Both the position numbers and the translations under genes were made by a program. 64,000 nt of DNA from Baylisascaris procyonis (lineage: Eukaryota > Nematoda > Chromadorea > Rhabditida > Ascarididae): contig JAZARR010000230.1 in assembly GCA_037389465.1 (NCBI GenBank), forward strand, positions 1,426,001 to 1,490,000. Reading direction: 5' to 3'. This document shows, piece after piece, positions 38,482 through 50,113 of this stretch (position 1 is the stretch's first letter; each line of letters opens with the position of its first letter). The notes under the pieces were generated by a model, which worked only from the letters and a program-made list of their open reading frames with translations, did no database searches and was not told the origin of the DNA.

Positions 38482-41400
38482 AGGAGTAATCCAATTGCTG
38501 ATTTCTTAAATATCTAGTAATAATTTCCCAAAATATTGGATTTTGTAATAACGATGTGAGCAACAAACATTTTAGAAGAAGACGGAAAAACAACAGTAAA
38601 TGATATGTTTATTATTGAAATGATCAATTATATTTAGTACAACCTTATCGTTTCTTGATCAATATAAGCCCGTTGGCTATTTGCCAAATAGATTTTCAGT
38701 AATTTCAATACCATCGATAAGTGAACGCTATCATTAGAGAGACAGTAATCATCGCTCTATGGCGAATGATCTTTCAGTAAATCAACATCGCTTACAGTTG
38801 TAAGCCATTTTGAGCAATGAACGTTTCCTGATAATCTAAATGTTTACTGTACTAAGGTCTATTTAAGTTTATTCATTCTCGAAACTGGCTTCAACTTAAA
38901 TAATGAAAATATTTGTTTGACGGATGGATTGTATTCGGATACAAGAGTAAAACAAGACATATTTTTTGTAATATCGCTTTTTAAATTAGTGCTTTAAAAT
39001 TAACGTCAGCGAACAAGAATGTTGGAATGAATTAAAATAGGTAAAATAGGGTGAAATCAGTTATCTTCCATACTATTTGAGAAATCGGCAATAATAGAAA
39101 TCGTTTATGGCCGACGACAAATCAAAAGCGTTTTCTCGAGCTATTCACCATAAGAAAGCGGTTTAAGAGTGGGACGTTTCTGAAATCGGTGCAGAATTAA
39201 TCAAAATTTGGCGCAGCTAATCCCATATGACATAGAACTCAGCAGGTTGCCAACGATGTGAGGGGTGATCCCACTGCGGGTGGTCATAGCGTTAGGCTCA
39301 AAGAGTGCTCATTCGAACGCCTTCTGTTCACAGTATATCATCTATCATGCTCACACACTAAAGATCGTATTGTGTGCAATCTTAAAAGCCCATTATGTGC
39401 TTTCTATTGTCGTGCATAAATATTTGAATCGTACGTTTAATCCGCAATAATCTCATTAAAATAAAGAAAATTTTTGTTTTGAGCCACTCTTATTGCAATC
39501 ATAATACCATAATTAATACTATAATCCCTTTTCACCTAATAGATTTCCTTTGAATGAATAATGTGCATCATTTTATTTATCTTTACCAATATTAACTGCT
39601 AACTATGACCCCAAAACAACTTTAACGAATATTTTAGAAGGAAAGACATAAATTTAGAGACAGAAATTGAAGACATTTTATAAAATATTCTTGTTGGCAA
39701 TTATTATATTCCTCAAGTTATTTAATAAAGAATTTGAAATCTTAAACCATATTTTTGTCATATTTATGCAAAATTCTTCTATAATGGAAAAGAAATTCCC
39801 ACTTTACTGAAAATTATCAACATTTTTCGAGAGGGAATTTTCTTTTGCTTTTAATCGGTAAAATAATTCACTTCGATTTTCGATTTATTTCGATCATTCA
39901 GTTATTTAAGAACATTAAGTATATTACTTATCCGAAAATAAGCGCTATATTTGTAACTGTATTCAATGAATTCACTTTGTAAAAAAAAAACATTCCTATC
40001 AGTTAATTTTGATCATTAGGATACCCAAAATGTTGTTGGTTACCTACCGCTCGATGGAAATTAAATTAAAAGGAAATGTTATATAGTATTATTTTTATCG
40101 TTCCGTTTAACAATTTCCTGATTAAATTGTCCCATTATTAGCTCTTTATCTGCTCAAAAATTTTCCTCTGCATTTTACATATGTGCGATAATTCATTAAG
40201 CGCTTTGTATGGGCGTTTTGATTGTTGGATGCTTGATTTACAACTATTGGTTACGTTCGATTCTTGCAATGTACATCAATGTCGAGCACATAGATTAATG
40301 AAAAGATTGAACTATACACTCAACAATAACGATTAATTAGCACCGAAACGATAGCCAATTCTTTTATTGAACCTCAGCTAAAGATGATGTTTGAGAAAAG
40401 TGATCAATGCTGGAATGCTTCTTGAATCCGCATCGAACATTATTGTTCTTATGATACTGCATCAACCCTATGTGCTCCATTTCTTTCCTTTTTTTTCAAT
40501 AATCTTTATAAAAAGTTTAATCACAAAGCATTGCCCTCTTATTTGAAAAATCACTAAGAATAAAGGAAGTTATAGCTAGCAAATAAGAGAATTTCTAAAG
40601 AAATGAAATTTTGAAATAACAGCGCCTAAATTGAGAAAACATAAAATCGAAAAAAGTAATATACTGCTGCGAATGGTTCAAAATGAAAAGCATTGAAGTG
40701 CGAACATAGTAAAGGAAAGTGATTAATATATATTGCCTTAGTCAGTTTAAATTCAATAATCCTTTGAGAAATTCAAAGAGAATTTTTTTCATCTGGCAAG
40801 GAAATTTAATTCATTCATTCACTCTACAATGAATACTAATTTTGGAAATTTCGAATTTTTCAACTTTTTTTTTCAACATATATGAGCATTTCAATATGTA
40901 TTCCATTATGTTATTGCATTCAGTGCGAGAATAATTTCAAACAAACTAATATAGTTCAATCATGCGACAATCATTCATAAACATATTCATTTAGAAAATG
41001 AACGTAGAAATTTATACTTTGAAATGATTTAGAAGTAAGGCTTATATTTCTCAATTTTAATAGATTTTTGTGAAAAAAACTTTAACTGATACCGCAATAA
41101 AATTACTCACATTTATCTGAGATAATCGGAAACATTCTTTCATCTTTCTACTTATAAAACTGAAATAAATACAAGTGTTTTCCTATTCGTTGTTGAATCA
41201 ATGTGAATAAAATTTGTGCATAAAAATTTTCCAAACACATATGCATTTTTGATTACTTATATAAATATCATATTATAACGTAAAATTGCTTATAAATATA
41301 AGCACATTAATAGAACGCTTCCAATTACGTTGATGATAAAATTAATAATAATTTCCTGTTTCTTTTTATTAGCCATTTCTAATAATTCTATATTATCTAT

Positions 41401-43035
41401 TGATAACAATATATTACTGCTATCGATCGCTATTTATAGATGATATTTGTTTGAAAAACAAAAAATATTTCATTCATTTTCAAAAAAATCGACGATAAAC
41501 TCAATCAACGGATTACATCATAATCGTGATGAATGCAAATATAAATCTTAAGATGCTTTTCTCAGTTTTGAGTCGTTATCGCCACTTTTTTTCTGGCTCA
41601 AATTTGCACTGTTCCTTTCTTAACCGTTTATTGAATCATATTTCGATTAGGATGCTTCGTTATTCTCGCTTAGAAGCGCATCGATTTTCGTGAATTCCCT
41701 CTGCGACATATTTCTGCCCCCCGAATATAAATGAAATAGCAGCTCTCTACTTATTCATTGGTTCATTTGCGTAGATTCATGCTTGCAACTTATGCTTATT
41801 GGTTATATTTGCAAGCTTATGCTGCAACTTATGCATCGTCACTTTCATAAAATAATTTCAACTTTTTTTTTCTGTTATTCAAATACTTCAACAAATTTTC
41901 GATGCTGATATTATATAAGATTTATATCGATAACAACGAAAGCAATTCTATAAGTTTCTTAAATCACAGTGATGGACATATTAATGAAATTTTCTGTGAA
42001 AATGTTTCTTTTCAGATTTGCATAGACACATTTCGATGTGTTGAAACGGTCGATGTGTTGCTGAATATAGTCAGCTTACAAAATGATAACAGCTAATCAG
42101 CATATTCTTTTTATTCGCAAATTTATAATTATAAATGAATGAATTTTCGTGTGAAGTGATGAATATGGAAGATAAATTCAGTTACGTAGCGGTAATAGTG
42201 TATTATCGGAGATCAGTGACAAAGCAGAAGGTAAGGAGGAAAGGATTTTCGCTGGTGTGCTATTCCGACAATATGCTAGAAGTCTTATTTCTACAACATT
42301 AGAATTTTTTGAAAGCATTCTTTCTGTTATCGACCTGATTTCGAAGCGTTGATGCTTGAAAAGTTAAACTTAGAAAGTTTCAAGTTTTAACTAAACGAAC
42401 AAATAGAACACTGAGGGAAATTCTAAGCACTAAGTGCTTCAATGGGTCACCCTTACAGAAAAGGGGAGGGAAGATTTAATACGTGGTTTGCTTGCAATGG
42501 ATTAGCGAATCACTTCGTTAAAATGCTTCTTTTAGTGTTTTCATCGTTTTCTTTACAACCTTTGATCTTCCAACTTTCTCAAATTTTTTCTATCTATCGA
42601 AGAGTTTTTCTCTCACTTAATGCTGAAGGAAGGGACAGTTTATGCTCGAAATGACCACTGTGGTCACTGCATAGTATACTTATAAATGCCTCAGCTATAA
42701 TATGCATAATAACGCTTCCTATATTCCTTTGCATATTTCTTGGCATTACTGTTTTCCTGCATAAAAATAATGTTTTCTTAATTCGCCGAAAATTTGCATA
42801 AAATTTCGCCATAAGAACTCAATATGTCGGAATAAGCTCTAGCGCTTAATGCTTCAAGCACATTCTTCACTCATTTCTCATTTCATAAGTGTAATTTAAT
42901 CAAGAATGTGACGTTGAATTAAGGAGAGGGTATAACGCTTTATGTGATGTAATGTATTGAGTATAATAAATCATATGCAAATTATTGCAATGATAAATCA
43001 AAATGCAAATTCCAAATGGAAAATACTCGAAATAG

Positions 43036-43434
43036 GTGCTATTTAGTTGCATAGGATGTTGGCATGAGCGCATCATCCACAATATCGTGCTACCGTGTTC
43101 TCAGCATTTGTCGCCTTTAGTGTGGTGCACACTCTCTATCTCTCTCTCTGTCTCTTGCAATCATGACTCTCGAATCCGAAGCCAACGGACACACAACATT
43201 CATAGACGCCTAGTGGCATTCTCTTCGTTATACTACGATCATGCTCAGCATTCTAGGGCGGTGCTTTATATAGCTCCGCCCAATCGACGTTTCTTCGTAG
43301 TGAATGAAGCGTGGCACCTTCTTTCTTGTTTCCTTGTCACATATGCGCATATGGGGCCATCACCATCACTTCATCGAATTCATAAACTCTTTCTATCTTA
43401 TGGTTTTAAATATTTTCATTCCTTCCACTCTTAG
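43036..43434. other. GC-richer, stop-poor patch in the desert
   Basis: The plus strand is open for 132 codons, but the translation (many Ser, His, Leu and Cys) shows no domain, no start context and no introns. The patch includes a CT-rich tract (about 43134-43155) and the palindromic GC-box/TATA element at 43256-43281. A promoter or enhancer island is more plausible than a gene, though neither is proven. Confidence 0.3.
43256..43281. promoter_or_regulatory. Near-palindromic GC-box/TATA element
   Basis: GGGCGG and CCGCCC flank a TTTATATAG core, with ten-base arms carrying one mismatch. Read on the minus strand this is ATTGG, GGGCGG, then TATATAAAG, a close match to a CCAAT/GC-box/TATA core-promoter arrangement. 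The plus strand also has TATATA. No coding exon starts within the next few hundred bases on either strand, so any transcript would be non-coding or spliced. Known only by motif resemblance. Confidence 0.35.
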
Positions 43435-46400
43435 ATCCCAATTGATGGCGCATTTATAGAATGAATGATTGCCGCAATAAAAAAGCGCAAACTACTATTG
43501 AAGTTCCCTATTACTTCATTTTAAGTTCATTCTTGAGGAAAAAAGTTCAAGTAAAGTTATACGCTTTTGTATATTCTTAATAAGAGAACAAAGGCGAAAA
43601 CCAAAAAATGAGGAAAGGAAAAAAAGAAGGAGAAGTATTAACTGATAGGTTTTCACTAAATGCTCGCTCATTTTCTTGCATATCCACTTTTTCTTTCCAA
43701 TTCATTGCTAATTCTCTCTTATTTACTGTTAATTTAGAATTACCTCTCATCAAAAGCTCTCTCCACCATCAATACGCAATTCCAATTTGGATTTATCATT
43801 GATTATAAGCATATTCTTTTCTCTAGTGAATGTGTCCATATTTATGGTTGGACTTATTGGGGAAAAAAATTAATTCCACTTTTCTATCTACAAAAGTGTT
43901 GAATCATTGCTTCACACTATCTTCTGGTTAAATTTATTCCAAGAAAATATTATGACTAACAAAAAAAAAAGTGTTCTATAATAGTAGTTACAATCATTGT
44001 TCAGCCAAATATTTGTTATAGATTCGGATATTTTCGCAACACTCTTCGCTAAAGCCGAATTGTTAAAATACTCTTTTCGATGCTTTTAGTTGGCTACGAT
44101 AGTATGACGAAAACTCTGAATGAAGCATATGACTTTAAAGGTGTGCTATAAAGGTGAAACTAACTTAAAGTCAACTAAGATAGGTTTAGGTAAAGAAAGG
44201 ATACTACTCATAATTGAATAATATTTCGTAATTTATAAAAGAACTTCGATGTAGCACACTTTTCAATGAATAAAAAAATTTCTTATGAGCAAACGACGCA
44301 TTTATTGGTAAGCAATGAATAAATCTGCATTTTAAAATGCACTTATTGTTGGTATTGTGTTAACATTTTTTGCTCGTAACATTTTTGCCACCATTGCGCA
44401 CACATAGAAAAACGTTCGAAAAGAACACCAAAGTCGATTCATTCAAAATGTTTGCACTTCTCGATGAATCCTATATCGCTTTTTTTTTTCTTAATCACTA
44501 TTTCCCTCTCTCCTCCATCTTTTTCTCTCTATCTCTCCCTCTATTTCTCTTTACCTTTCATTCCAGAGACATATTTGTTGATATTGAGAAGTTTCATCAT
44601 TACAATTGGCTGCTTTGATGTTTGATCTCATAATGTACCGTGTTATCTTAACAAGTTCATGAATTTTATAATATTTTCATTTTAAGCAATCGAATACTTC
44701 CTTATTGTTTTTCCACTAGGCTTTTGCATTTCATGAATTATATTGACGACAACGTTTAATAAAATTGAAGCTAATATGTCAACTTCATATCAAATATTTA
44801 GCAATAGTAAAATAAAAAAATTTTTCCACATATAGCATAAACACTTTTTAGAAAGCCTAAGCCAAAATTTAATAAACACTTTTTTAGGAAGCCTAAGCCC
44901 CGAATTCCTCCTTTCTAAGTTGTTTGCTTATTAATTTTCCTCCTTTTGAATAGTTTTCATCAATTAAACCAATCTTTCATCATTTTCACATCAAAAATGG
45001 CAATGCTTAGTTCTTATAAAAGAGTATCGTTTTATGACCTCATTGTGTACTATTATTTACCTTTTTGCAATTGTTCTTTCACCGATATATATCCTTTAAT
45101 GACAGTTCTTTTATTTATAATTCATCAGCACTTCCGTCTTCTCACATTACTGCAAAAAAGTTCCACAAGATCTTGGTATAGATCGCATATTTGCATTGTG
45201 CATCATGTTATTTCGTTTACTGTATCAGTTCTATAGGTGTCTTGCATTATGTAAATAAATTTGAATAAATCCTGCTTATGCAAATTTATATGCACTCTTT
45301 TGGATGTAAATTTCGACTCTATTTATGGTGTTCTTCTTCAAGAATTAAAGTATATCATTGTTGGCAATCTGCTCATGGGAGATGCTTTACAATAAATAAT
45401 TCTCTATTTTAAAAATATTTTATAAGTGAAAATAATCGCATTTTTTTTTTGAAAATCCCCATCAGTTTTAACGTGTGAATAGTTCTGTATCGACTTCTTC
45501 AATCATTTATGAACTACGCTGAAAAAGTGATCATAATAGACCGGCTCTTCGCAAGAGGAATGAAGAGGAGAGCAAATAATCAAACAGTACATAGATCAAA
45601 GAAGTATTGCTAGCATATAATTGAGACCATTGTTGGCATACTACACTGTTGGCATATATGTCGATGCTTCGTTATTGCTAAGATCTTTAAGAATTTCTTG
45701 GGAAACGACTGCGAGAATCTGAATCATTTTGAACGTTATCTTTTTCGATCATTGTTTAAAATATTTGAATTGTTCAACATTTTGATGTCTCATATCATAT
45801 ATGTGGATGGCATTCGATTACTTATAGTCATATTGCAGAAGATATTTTCTTTTTATCGAAGATTTTTCTCTTTCGAAAATTTTTGTCTCGAAAAAGTCTT
45901 CGAGGGAGGGGTGGAAAAAGCTATTCGCCTTACCAGTTTTATCCATTACCCGACTCTACTCGTCCATTCAAAATTCACTCCGCGTTTTTTCTTCGCCAAT
46001 ACCGATATTTGAGGAGGTTTTAAACAACTGCTTTTACAATTCTTCCCAATGAATTTTCAGTCAATTTATTCATGTTCGAAACAAAGATCTTACTGTAGCG
46101 CATTAAGATCATCATCACTAATGTGTACTGTCAAGGATCCCCCCTGAGATTATTTTATCGTTTTCTTTAATAATAATTATTGAATTTTACTTTTAATCAT
46201 CAGTGCCTATGCAAAATGTCCACTGTAATATGTAGTATGGGGTTTAACTAAGTAAAATGTCACCTATGAAACAATATTTAAGTACCCAATATTGACTTCT
46301 CTAGTCATCGGGCATAGTACATCATTTTTGCTAAGAGCCGATATTTAGCAGTTTAGCGGTAGTGGCATATCTCTTTGTAGAGATGTCTGTCACTTGCAGA

Positions 46401-47086
46401 AGCTATCCCTTCAGAAGCACTACGCCGCTTCACTTCATGATTTCCAAATGGCAGATTTCGTATGCACTTTGCGTACACTTATTAAATGCAAACTCGGTCC
46501 ACTTAGCTCACCGATCTAGTTTTCGTCATTAAGATGGAAGCATTATCGTTCAAGTTCTTCTAAATTTCAACTTTTTTTCAGCTTTTTTTTCTGCTGGCTT
46601 CAATTTTTTTCAAAATTCAACTTCTTTCGAGAATGCTTTATTTTTCTGTTGATTATTTAAGTTTGTTTATTTTTATAGAGATTTATGTCGCATTCTCATT
46701 ATGCGCCACTTTTGTTTTCTCAAGAACTACTGTCACCATAGTATGCTATCGTATCTATTTCTATTCTAGCGTTTGTCATTGATACTAATCATCGGTTGTT
46801 GCACTAATATTTTCTTTTAAAAAATTGAAACGCAATACCGAATTAATTACCATAATTATTAATATATCGTTTAACAAAATTTTTATTCTCAAATATTCCA
46901 TTGAAATATTAATTTCTTCTATTCTAAAAGTTCTGAAATATAATTCGAATTCTTATAGCCTCTATAATACGGATCCCTTTTAGAGGTATTACAAAAATGT
47001 TGCTTTTTCGATGTGCGTTTATCAATTCACAATTTTCAAAACTAATGCATCAACACGAATAACCGTTGATATTGATATGATTTCAG
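43435..47086. other. Gene-poor region upstream of the Sox gene
   Basis: No supported gene; likely 5' flank or first intron of the Sox gene. It contains CT-rich runs (about 44506-44560) and one exon-like frame at 46400-46519 on the plus strand after a good acceptor (start KLSLQKHYAASLHDFQMAD, ending in TAG). The 104-codon ORF at 45698-46012 has no coding character. Confidence 0.45.
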
Positions 47087-47192
47087 ATTGGTGCTTTTAA
47101 TTGAGTTTAAGACGGAATCGTTGACAATAAGTGACTTATCGTCTCTCATTGAGGAAGTAGCATTGAATATTCATCAAAAAAGGTGCATTACG
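47087..47192 (+). other. 5' untranslated part of the first identified Sox exon; possible trans-splice site
   Basis: The exon begins after a strong TGATTTCAG at 47086 and is open in frame for 35 codons before the first ATG at 47193, with no upstream in-frame stop inside the exon. Many nematode mRNAs receive a spliced leader at such an acceptor, so it could be a trans-splice site. It could equally be a cis acceptor from an upstream exon that would extend the protein N-terminally. Confidence 0.5.
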
Positions 47193-50113
47193 ATGAGTGA
47201 ACTCTCAATGCTCTATCCGACGATTGTTACCACTCCGTCTGCATCAACAGCACCAATCAACATGAGTGCACAAAAGATGATTGACGAAGAAATTGACGAA
47301 GATGATGATGCGGGTTCTGTATCTTCTGATGGTGCTCGATCTCCAACGACTGGTATGTCAATGATATCAGCGTCTATTTGATATTTAAATATCTAATGAC
47401 AACTTGTAGAAATATGTAATAAAAATGCATTTTTTTGCATATTGTTAGAATTATTTTTGACTGATTTTTTGCATATTAGAATTATTTTGCATATTAGAAA
47501 TATTTACATATTAGAAAAAAAGATGTTCGTCTTATTAAGTTTTGGTATTTTTTAACCAATCGAACTTTTGTTTTCTATCTTGTCTCTGTATTACTGGTAT
47601 ATGCTCAGAATATCAACCTAAAAAGATCATCTCTCAAAAATTATCGATAAAATTTTATCAACGAATAAGTTTCCCAGAAAAACGTGAAACTGTGAATGAT
47701 ATTAATAAATTACAGGGAATGTGAGTACAATGAATGGTGGCAAACTACCTCTCGATTCACATGTTAAACGACCCATGAATGCATTTATGGTTTGGTCGAG
47801 AGGTCAACGAAGGAAAATGGCACAAGATAATCCAAAAATGCACAATAGTGAAATTAGTAAACGTTTAGGTAAATTTTTCGCATCGAAAATATTACTTATT
47901 TTTATTTCCTAAAAAAAAAGAAAAATGAATATCCTCATTTCAAATATTTTTTGGTACTAAAGATAAATATTTTAAAGAGAATATGCTAAGCTAAGCCATT
48001 CTCATCGGTAATGCTAGTATATCAAAAATTATAAAGATCCTTATAATATTTCTATCGTTAGCTATAAGATAGCATTTCGTTTAAAGAAAAAAAAATGCTT
48101 CTCATTTATTTCTACAAGAATTGTCCTCAATTCTTGCGCATTTTTCCAAAAAGTTTTGCTGTTTTTCAGTATTTAAATCAAGTTTTTGGCAATCGTTGTC
48201 TATGCAATTGCTACAAAACTATAAGAATTACTATTTGATAACTATAATGGTGATCTAGAGATCACCATATGAACGGCGATTTCTTTATCACAGACACATT
48301 TCTCAGTGATAAATTTCCTTCCTATCTAAAGAAATTAAAAGTGATTTAATAGTTTATTTAAAATTTTGCTCCTTATGGCTTCAGGTTATTTTCATTATAA
48401 GCAAATGCATATATTTAATGCGAAGCTTTAAAGGAGCCGAATGGAAGCAACTATGTGATGCAGAAAAGAGACCATTCATCGATGAGGCGAAACGTCTACG
48501 AGCACTACATATGAAAGAGCATCCCGATTACAAATATAGACCACGTCGAAAGCCAAAGAATATTGTTAAGCCGAAAGAGAAATATCCTTTCGCTTTACCT
48601 TTCACCGCTTTTCCATCGGCAAATTTACTTGGTATGCGTTCATTTCGAAAAATCGCTATTTTCTTTAGCTAGAAAGTTTTAAAAATTATATAAATCTAAA
48701 TAAACTTATTAAATCAATATTTAAACTTCGCCTAAAAAGTCATTAAAATCTCTTATACTCTATCGTAATCATAGAGCGTTATAAAACTGTTATGTAGCAG
48801 CTGTTATTTTTTTTGGACATTTTTTGCATATTTCTGTATTTTTTTCGATATTTACATATTTTACCTCATATTCAAATTATTTGCTGTTTAAATGCAAGAT
48901 TACTGTACTATTCGTATGCTATCGTAGTATTTATTTATGAGCTCAATTTACTCCTTCTTTGTTAGGAACAATGTCGAGCTATATTGAAAGAACAGAAAAT
49001 TTGAAAAATTTTTGAGCGCAAAATTGATTTTGATATATTATCTATAAAGTGAGATGTTTTGATGGTTCTTTACGAAAAATGAGCAGTTGTTTAGTCGTTT
49101 ATCTTCTAGAATATGAGTTAATGTATTTTATTAAGGACAGCCGAGTGTCTCACATCCAACATCATTCTATCCAACATTACATCCACTTGATATGGCTGCA
49201 AAGTTTGCCGCTGACAGTGCGGCACTATCAAAAGCCGCCGAATTTCCCTATTATTCACCGTTTTTCCCGGCTTCATCACCAGCTAATACAGCAACGAGGT
49301 TGTATATTTTGCACTTCTTCATATATTCACTCATATAAACAGTTGTTCATTTCATAAATTTCACTCAAATCTGTCAATATTCTCATACAGTTGTTGATTG
49401 ATGATCGCTCTCTTGTACTAAATGTTTTGTAAAAATGATTTGCTAAAGTTCAATTGTTCCATTTCGTAAAACTGCCTGCTGAACCACTTCAATACTTTCA
49501 TATTTCATATAAGTACTTTGTTTTCGAGTCGTTAAATAATACCAAACAAGCAGATGTCAACGAATACGATCGTCTATCAACTAAGCATTCACGGAAACAA
49601 ATGTTTGTATTCTATAGGAAATGCGTAACAAAAATTCAACAAGTGAACATTATGAATTGTGCATATGCGTATCGTTTGAATCGTTTGAACAATCGTTTGA
49701 ATTATGCATATGCGTTTTGAATATTTAAACAAACTTATGGGTGAACACAAGTAATGATAGAAAATGCCTTCTATTTAGTGAAATACAATATCGTTTATGG
49801 TTTCATCTCTGCGTTGGAATATTTTCTGGAAGGGAGGAAGGGGAAGACAGCGAGAGAAAAGATGGAGGTATTTTTAAGGCGGAAGTACGTAGAAATCACA
49901 AATTTTTCAAAGAAAATTTACTCATAAGACTGAAGCCCTAATTGCAGCTTGATGACGGGTTATAATCCATACGATATCCAGCGGAATGTGCTTGCCGCAT
50001 ACGCAATGAAGACGAACGCAATGGCTCATGCGGCAGCAGCTGCCGCAGCGGCTCAATCTCCACAAGGTAGCGCCCCCACTAATCCAACTTCGACACTTCC
50101 TGCAGCTGTTTGA
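47193..50113 (+). CDS. SoxB-type HMG-box transcription factor
   Basis: Five exons join in phase: 47193-47352, 47716-47868, 48434-48631, 49136-49298, 49948-50113 (TGA), 279 residues. Sox proteins bind the DNA minor groove at AACAAT-like sites, bend it and control developmental transcription. SoxB members act mainly in neural and epidermal precursors (family knowledge). The HMG box spans residues about 69-147 ([18 protein letters not shown], then [45 protein letters not shown]). The basic [16 protein letters not shown] tail just after it fits group B, leaning to SoxB2 (Sox14/21) or C. elegans SOX-3; I cannot choose between SOX-2 and SOX-3 orthologues. The N-terminus has an acidic patch (DEEIDEDDD). 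The C-terminus has [16 protein letters not shown] and a seven-Ala run. The start is the first in-frame ATG after the acceptor at 47086. Confidence 0.95.
47760..48552 (+). other. Sox HMG-box DNA-binding domain (split by an intron)
   Basis: The box is encoded in exons 47716-47868 and 48434-48631. A phase-1 intron (47869-48433) splits the Gly codon of SKRLG/AEWK. All hallmark residues are intact, including RPMNAFMVW, the RRKMAQ helix turn and the C-terminal basic RPRRK. A single Cys (KQLC) sits where a Ser or Thr is commoner. Confidence 0.97.

Larger units (their letters stand above)
29051..43035. other. Gene-poor region, middle of the desert
   Basis: This is AT-rich DNA with simple repeats (29604-29638, 30258-30280, 30391-30429, 38403-38477) and a short perfect inverted repeat (30186-30220). 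The ORFs here are short, overlap in several frames and lack splice context. A minus-strand frame at 36717-36950 (start MMNKFDESLTHKS) is the most protein-like but has no other support. Otherwise I see nothing in it. Confidence 0.5.

Noticed and set aside
38226..38593. ORFs of alternating Tyr-Ile on both strands
   Set aside because: They are produced by the (TA)n array.
43036..43434. 132-codon forward ORF as a gene
   Set aside because: It has no start context, domain or splice signals. The patch is merely GC-richer and is better described by the promoter-like element within it.
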